Source: Chaunax sp. Z400
Taxonomy: Eukaryota > Chordata > Actinopteri > Lophiiformes > Chaunacidae
Direction: 5' to 3'
Assembly (NCBI GenBank): GCA_037577475.1
Contig: CM075194.1
Span: forward strand, 23,775,992 to 23,839,991
Length of the DNA: 64,000 bases
Shown: positions 43,860-51,488 of the stretch, one piece after another
How the letters are laid out: each line of letters begins with the position of its first letter
Numbering within the stretch: the stretch's first letter is position 1
Position numbers and translations under genes: made by a program
Notes under the pieces: generated by a model
Told to the model about the DNA's origin: nothing
The model's database searches: none
Seen by the model: the letters and a program-made list of their open reading frames with translations, nothing else

Positions 43860-46800
43860 CCCTGGGAGTTGTAATGGTCTTGTAGATCCTGTCTACAGTC
43901 AAGAACAATACATATGGTGTGTGAATTAAAAGGTGGAAGTCATATCAAACATTAATGTTAGTGGAGAATCTCTACAGAAATGGCTTCCCTCTTTCTTACT
44001 TCTGCAATCATACGATTGGTGTCACCCAGGAAGAGCAGATTCAGAGCCTCCTCCTCATTGGCTGACTGCTGTAGCGACAGGTTCTTGAGATGGATGTTTT
44101 GGTCTGGATCCTCCATGATTGTTACTTTTCTGGAACAGAAAACCTTGTTAAAGGAAATGTCAGCAAAATAAATTATGTTGAAATGATGAATAAATAAATA
44201 CTCCAACAGTGAACAGTTTACTGTATGAAAAATTAATTTTGTCATCCCTTCCATCATCTCGGCCTTGCTCAGCCCCAAATCCAAATAAACCACATCTGCA
44301 AGTCAGTGTGGGCTGTGACCCAGCTTGACACGTATGCTTTATCTATCCAGGGGTTCACAACTTGATAACAGCCAGGGCTTGCTTTTCAAAACAAACAGGT
44401 GATTGGTTCTTGCCGACATCAAGCACTGTGAAAATTAGTGCGCTTGGACAGATGGGACTGAAATGACTCCAATGATGCTAGCATATGATTTTCATCACGC
44501 CACCAAGGTTGTGACAGAATGGCTGCTAGATAGAGAAATCAAACAGGGTGGAGAACATATGTAGATAATTATGTTAACATGCATGGGTATCTGAGGTAGT
44601 TTGGTAAACCATTATTAATCTTAAAGTGATTAAAGGTCTGTATCCTGGCAGGGTGATTTTCCCAAACAACTCCACCAAACCAAAATATGAAATTTAATTA
44701 TTTTTACACAAATATTAAAAATGATACCAATGTTGAAAGAAACTACTAGATATTTTATAGACTTTTGGGTATTTAGAGGATGGAATGCTGGAAGCATGAT
44801 GGACATAATGATGAAGATAAGACGTAAAGGGATCAAAATGAGAACAAGAATGTCGGAGACAAGCTAAAGAGAGAAAACTCTCTTTAGCTGTGCCACAGCT
44901 TCTCCTTGAATCAGCAAGTGTGACCACAGCATGGTTAACGGGCACCGTCTATTTCCAGAAGACTGTGATTTGTGGGTATCAAAGCCATGAGCTGGGTCCT
45001 CTGCGAAAGGAGAGAAGAAACTGGAACATGACAAACACCAACATGATGTACGAGGACAGTGTCGTGCCTGGGAGTCCAAAGTCTACTTGGAGATTCCAGA
45101 CTGCTGGAATTACAAAAGGATGGATGGGGAAAAAAAAGAAAGATCGAAGCCGGATGAACGGTGAAGAGAGATAAGCTCAAAGACATGGTGCAGTAGACAG
45201 GGGAGCAGGAGAGGACAACAAGGAATGAGTGAGAAAAAGAGGTGGGTGGACTCAAAGAAGAATGTCTCTTAGACTAGCAGCAGCGGCGACCAGCTATGAA
45301 AAGTTATTTCTCTAAATGACCGTCATGCTCTCCAATCCAGTGGCAGAATCTGACACCAGGCTGACCGCATCAACTGCTGTCCCACAGTCTTATTATGTGA
45401 CTTGGCAGCTGGTAGTGAGGTGGTAAATACTGGAGTCTCTATATTTCACCACACAGTGCCTCTGGACCCAGCTGACAAATGACTGCTGAGGAATATAGGC
45501 TTGGCTAAACCCACGTGTCTGGGTGAATGGAACCAGGGATGATTGGTCTTTTTCAACTCTAAAATAAGTGTATGTGTAATGTTTAAGTGCATGTTGTCAT
45601 GGTGAATTAGACACTAGAAAGCTCTAGTTTACATTTTCAACAGCAAATGGATGTCTGTAGCATCAGTTAATAATATAAATGAAAAGAACACTGACGGTAG
45701 GTCTTCCAATCGTGATGCTTCATTTCGGGAATCCAGAAGGTCATATCCCATCTCATTGTAGATCTCCAGGTAGGAGATGTGAGTCATATACACCATACTG
45801 CTATCCTGTGGAGCAAAACATATAGCATGTAAATGTGGACTGGGTGCATAAAGATGACATTTTGTTTTTCAGGTTTTGTAGAGCAAATGTTTAAGTGAAG
45901 GATGACAGAGAGTGTACCAAATGAAACTGATACCTTAAAGTAACTTAAAAAAAAACAACAACAAGCAAACCCTCCTCTGCTCACCTGGCTTAAGCACTCG
46001 TACAGGTAGGAAAGTGTGCGGGGAATAATGCCACGATCACTGTAGCGCTCGGCCCCTCCTGTGATGGTAAAGGTCTTCCCGCTGCCCGTCTGGCCATAGG
46101 CAAATATGGTGCCATTAAAGCCAGCCAATACACTGCACAGACACACACACACACACATTTAACAACCAATACAACCAGACATGTTCACGAACACCTGTAA
46201 CATAAAAGGATGTCAACACCAAAGATAGACAATGAACATTATCTATTTTTCATATTTAATAAGAAGCCAGTTCAACACACAAACACACATCTAAATGACT
46301 CATTTTCTTGCACATTCAGTTTCTTCTCAGTGGCCAGTTGACCATCAGTAGGACACATTTTACAAGCACAGTAGAGGGTTCTTGGAACAGGTCATGGAAA
46401 ATGACCATGGATGTAAGTCAATGAGAACAAAGGCCCAGATGAGACCAAACATAATAAACAGTCTCCAGGCACCAAAAGTCTGAGTGGACTGAATCTGACA
46501 CTTTAAATCAACAGGAAAAGATGGCAGTGAGGGGAGAAGTGCATGGCGACAGACATCTGCCGGTGAGGGAGGAATGTCTCCGAATATGAGTGAAGGAAAG
46601 GGCCCAAACCCACATAACGAGGCAGGGCCCGGTAAATTTTGGTTTGGCACTAAACGGCCCCTTCTGCACATGCTCAGGATCATGGAAACAAACGATACAG
46701 AGTTCTGTTTGAGTGAAGTGAACATCCTATATGATGATACTCATATGAGGTATGATAAATTGGCATAAAGAAGCTCCTGTTCTGTCGTCTTGGAAATAAA

Positions 46801-49800
46801 CCAGGAAGAAACAGTGAAATGACAGAGGGGCCTCTGACACATGAGCCTGGATCAAAGGTGAGGAGAAACTTGGTTCACTTTGACTTGCCAAGTGCAGGAA
46901 AAGGATATCTTGACACTATATTTTTCAAGATGAATTATAAACAAACTTAAGCCTCTCACTTATTCTGATGGCATTGCCAACCCAGTGCAGGAGCAGTGTG
47001 GGAGTTTCCCTCCCTCTGTGCTGTACAATTCCAAAGCCTGCATGAGAAGGGTAAGGGGAAAGAACTGCATGTTTGTGTAAAACACTGCGCCCACTCATGA
47101 GAATGGTGGTTTGACTTGGACAGCCATTGGACATCCATTTAACCTAGCGTGAGTTATGGTAGTGATTGACAGCAGGGAGAGAAGACGCAGGCTTCATGAA
47201 ATTTTAGTTAATGTCAGTGCTAATGATGCGGCCTTGGCCCGGCCAGTGAGGCTTTGGGCTTTTCACATGTTTGTTCTCGTTTACACGTCAGCTTTCCTGG
47301 AGACTGGCAACGTATCATCCAGAGGATCTGTGTTCTCCCTGTTCCTCTGATGAGAAGCAGTAGTTCCAAACTTTTGAAGTTATCAGCTTGAGGTTAAAAC
47401 TTAACAGAACCGTCTTCTTTGAACTTGAGCATCAGGTTTCACAGGCTTGTGAAATTGGATTTACACTGCACATAGAGTTTGCCTTGCCAGCCCAACACCA
47501 TTACATTGGCTCTTCCTCTCCTGGAGTTGTTAATACTGGCTTGTTTTTAAACTACTCTGTTGGGGTTGAAATGGTTTCAGTTACGCCACAGTAGAGATAG
47601 AGACTAATGTGCAAGTAACTGAGTTAGAGCTTCATATTTATGCGCATACAAACTGGGTTTCACATAATATAATCAATGTCAGTCCCTGCTTAAATGCTTT
47701 GCATAATCTTTTCCAATACTCGTTGTAGTGAGGATATGACATCTCCGTGCCCCGGACTATTCCTAAGATTGTGATTGAAAGGCAAAACATTCTAATCAAA
47801 AATGTGGGTTAAGGTTATTTAGAACATTCAGTGCGCAAGTAAGCATCTTGCAGAGGGTGGAAGCGATTGACTTTGAATTAATAACACAGACTGGTCATGG
47901 CATAAGAGGATGACTAGAGTCCTCTAGGCTGCAGACAATATATTCATATGAAAGAATAAAAGACATCAAGCTCAAATTGATATGCTAAAGGAGAGCTTGG
48001 TTGTGACAGAAATTTTAAACCTGATCTGTCAGACAAAAGGAGACTTCTTAAAAGGTTGTGTGGAGAGGTAAAGTTAAGACCAAAAGTCATTAAGCCTGTT
48101 TGAGTCAGATCAAACACACCCATGTCAGCCACTCCAAACATGTCACTATGTTGCTTAGATCTTCTAAAAGCACAGATAAATACATAACCGCTGTGGGATT
48201 CACCAAATAGCACCTATTGTGACTAAGGCTGGTGTGGAACGTTGTAATGCTACAGTGAGGCAGGAGGTCAGAGTTTGAGAAGCAGAGGAAGAACCTTGTT
48301 CACATGAAAAATACAAGCAACATTTGATCACAGGAAATTCCATGTAAAATCACTCTCCACTTAGTTTTCTCTTTTGGATGTTGTTCCAGGTTTAGACTGA
48401 GCCCACAGGCAAAGAATGAAGGCCTGACACATGTGGTGAGAGCTCCCTATTGTTAAAATGGAGTGATGTTTGTGTGTAAAGGTACCTTAAAGTTAAAGAA
48501 GCCATGAACTGAAACGCATCTCTGACATTCACTTCATTTCATTGAGACACAATTCTGATATGGATGAATTAATCAGAAATTGCAAGCATGTTGTATTGAG
48601 TGTGGTTTATAATTGGAGATTCATTTAAATCTAGTAAGGATGCACGACATCAGAATTTCTGCTGGTATCTGATTGTAAAGCTTCTGCTTATCTACTTTGC
48701 AGCAGTGTATTTAGATTTTGTAAGAACATTTGGCCAAAACCAGATGAAACTTTAGAAAAATCAACAGTAAACTCCTGATAGTCACACTATTAAAAGTGTG
48801 GGATGGTAAGAATGGTGATCTGTTTCCTTGAATCTTTATACTCAGCAACTTTTAGAACTTCATCAGTTCTAATGTGATTATATTGGCAAAACTTGACTGT
48901 GACCTAGCCTCTTTTGTCACTGACTAGAATGGCACTCAGTACCGCACATACTTCCACTAAAGCTGATGGAAAAATAAAAGAATAAAGATAACCCCTACAA
49001 TTACATACTACGATCCAGCAGGTCCAAATTATTATCTTGACATTATACACTTTCATAGATATCAACAACAGAAATACAGGATTTGTTACATCACGATTTA
49101 TGGATTATTTCCGGAGAAATTAGGGAAAACATCACAATGCAAATGAAAGTTATAAAAAAATCTTGGATCCATCCTTCATCCAAATCCCCAACAAAATTCA
49201 ATATCGAAGGCAAATTATGGTTCACACATCTTTATTCACCCTTTAGCCATACATAAAAATCTTTTTTGTACAAATTAGTGGTTGTTGCCTTAGTGTTTAC
49301 AAGTCAAAAAGTGTGGATGGTGAGACAGAGAACAACAACAACAACAGTCAGTACGGTGTGTGACCACCTCCAGCATTTATCATATCTCCTTTGCATGGAA
49401 TGAATAAGATGTTATTCTGGCTTGTAGGATGACATGCCGTTCTTCCTGCAATGTTATGACAAGTTGTTCATGTGTTGCTGAAGCAGGATCTCTCTTACCC
49501 GGTGATCCAGAACATCCCACAGATGCTCTATTGGGTTGAGATCTGGTGAATATGTTGGCCAAAGAAGGACAGAGACATTGTTCTGGTCCAGAGAGAGAGG
49601 GCCTGGTTGTAGCTGGTTACTTCCTCTGGATGCGTTGGTCCAGGACAGGGTCTTCAGGAGGTGTCAAACCTTCACCGAGTGTTTCGGCCTTTATCCTCAA
49701 CGCTCTCTGGTCGGCAGGCCGGCAGCGGTGGCCAGGTCACTGCCCCTCTTATCCGGGTCTGCAGGCTTTACTGGCCGCCCCCAGCAGCATCATCAGCATC

Positions 49801-51452
49801 ATCAGCATCCCAACTGCCTGGTCATGTAAGTTTTGTGGAAGCCGTGGCATCATCAGTTGTTTCAGTAGGACATTAATTAGACCCGGTAAATTATTGCCTT
49901 GGCCAGGTCTTTTCAATCATGTACAAAAAAAATCTCACCACCATCATCGTTTACTCTGAAATGCATCAATGACTGTTATTTCTATGTTATGACTAAATGC
50001 TGGTTATTCATGATTTAACATGTTTTGGTTGTGGGTACTTAAAAAAAGTCATTTCTTTGTGTCACATGCTTGTTTGTTTCAGTAGATTAGTGCTAGTGCT
50101 AATAATGCATGTCTATTATTGCTCAGTATATTTTTTAAAAATGTAGTTAAATGCTCACTTGAACCCCCTATTTTAAATTAAAATCAATAATACTGATACA
50201 TTGCTTGTCTTATTGATCAGATTTTCAGCATCCTGTTCTCATGAATCTTGTTCAGGGGAATGACAAATTAAACAACAGCTCAAAATGACTGAGCTGCTAC
50301 AGTAAACAGTAGAGCTCTGTGTTGTGGCTTGAAAATGTTCTCACGCTCACGATGAATCAGTGCATAATCTTGACTGCCAGCTCAGTTCACTTAGTGGTTC
50401 AAGCCCTACGTTTCAATACTTAAGAAAGCTGAGCCTTACATCAACAAGGCTGAATAAAGCCTGTATGAACTGACCACAACATGGACAGATGAGCATCACT
50501 GGGCTCAGGTGATAGTGATGTGTTTGTGAATATGAAAGTTTGTAAGGTTCACAAAGGGTTTTAAAAATATGTAAACATTCAAAATGATCTAGTATTAATG
50601 CAAACAATTCTTTTTTTCATTTGTCATTTTGAAAAGTACAGGGTCACAGTGTGATTTTACCTGTCTGCAACTGGTTTGGCAATATTTTCAAATATCTCTT
50701 CTTGTTTAACTGCTTGATCAAACACCTTTTGGAACCTGGGCAAAGGAGAGAGACAAATAGAGCAGATAACACAATTGGCAGCACAGAACAGGTCAGAACG
50801 TCTATTCATTATTTAATATACACAGTACCATGACATGCAGTATAAATGTATGCTGCTCCTTTATCGCAAACATCCAAGGTCCAACACAGTAGTACTAAAA
50901 TAAGCACAATACCGTTCAATTGATGAGACAGGGGAAGAGGCAGAGTTTGGTCATTTTGTTTTCTAAAACTGTCTCCACCCTCCAGGTCTTATCCTAATGT
51001 GAGAGGAATCCGCCCAGGAAGAGTCTTAAATGTGCAACATTTATTTCTATAAGTGCAAGAGGGAACCTCCACAGGATATTTTAAGACCCTGTGGTTTTCA
51101 AAAGCTCTCAGTGTCCGCTGCTGTGTCACTCCATAACTGTGAATTTAGGGCTTGGAAGTGTGGCGTGGGCCCCGTCCAGGAGGTATATAAGGCTGCAGTT
51201 CTTACCACCAGCATTAAACAGATGGTCTGAGTCTGCACTGACAGACCTGGCTGATGAAACATTCATGCGAAAAGTTGTCAAGCAACCTCGAGATCATAAA
51301 TTATGGTGAACAACACAACTTCTTTGACGTTGTATGTTATCTTCATAGCCATTATTAGCATAAAACATAACACATCCTTACCTACTGTAAGACTAGAGCT
51401 AATTATATTATACATTTTATGATATATACTGTATAATATAATATAATATAAT

Positions 51453-51488
<36 letters not shown>

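Larger units (their letters stand above)
41179..43999 (-). other. kif6 intron 6
   Basis: Intron of about 2.8 kb. It contains a long TA microsatellite (43797-43859) and a dispersed teleost-type repeat (42215-42495). The rest shows nothing recognisable. Confidence 0.75.
46133..50660 (-). other. kif6 intron 3
   Basis: Intron of about 4.5 kb. Near its 5' end (in gene orientation) it contains a Tc1-like relic (49205-49592), which lies inside or against a second dispersed repeat (48950-49204), and a GC-rich unexplained block (49600-49860). The rest (46.2-48.9 kb) shows no recognisable gene or RNA. The open frame at 46360-46725 on the minus strand matches nothing I know. Confidence 0.7.

Noticed and set aside
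43691..43929. Open frames with Tyr/Ile repeats
   Set aside because: They are translations of the TA microsatellite.
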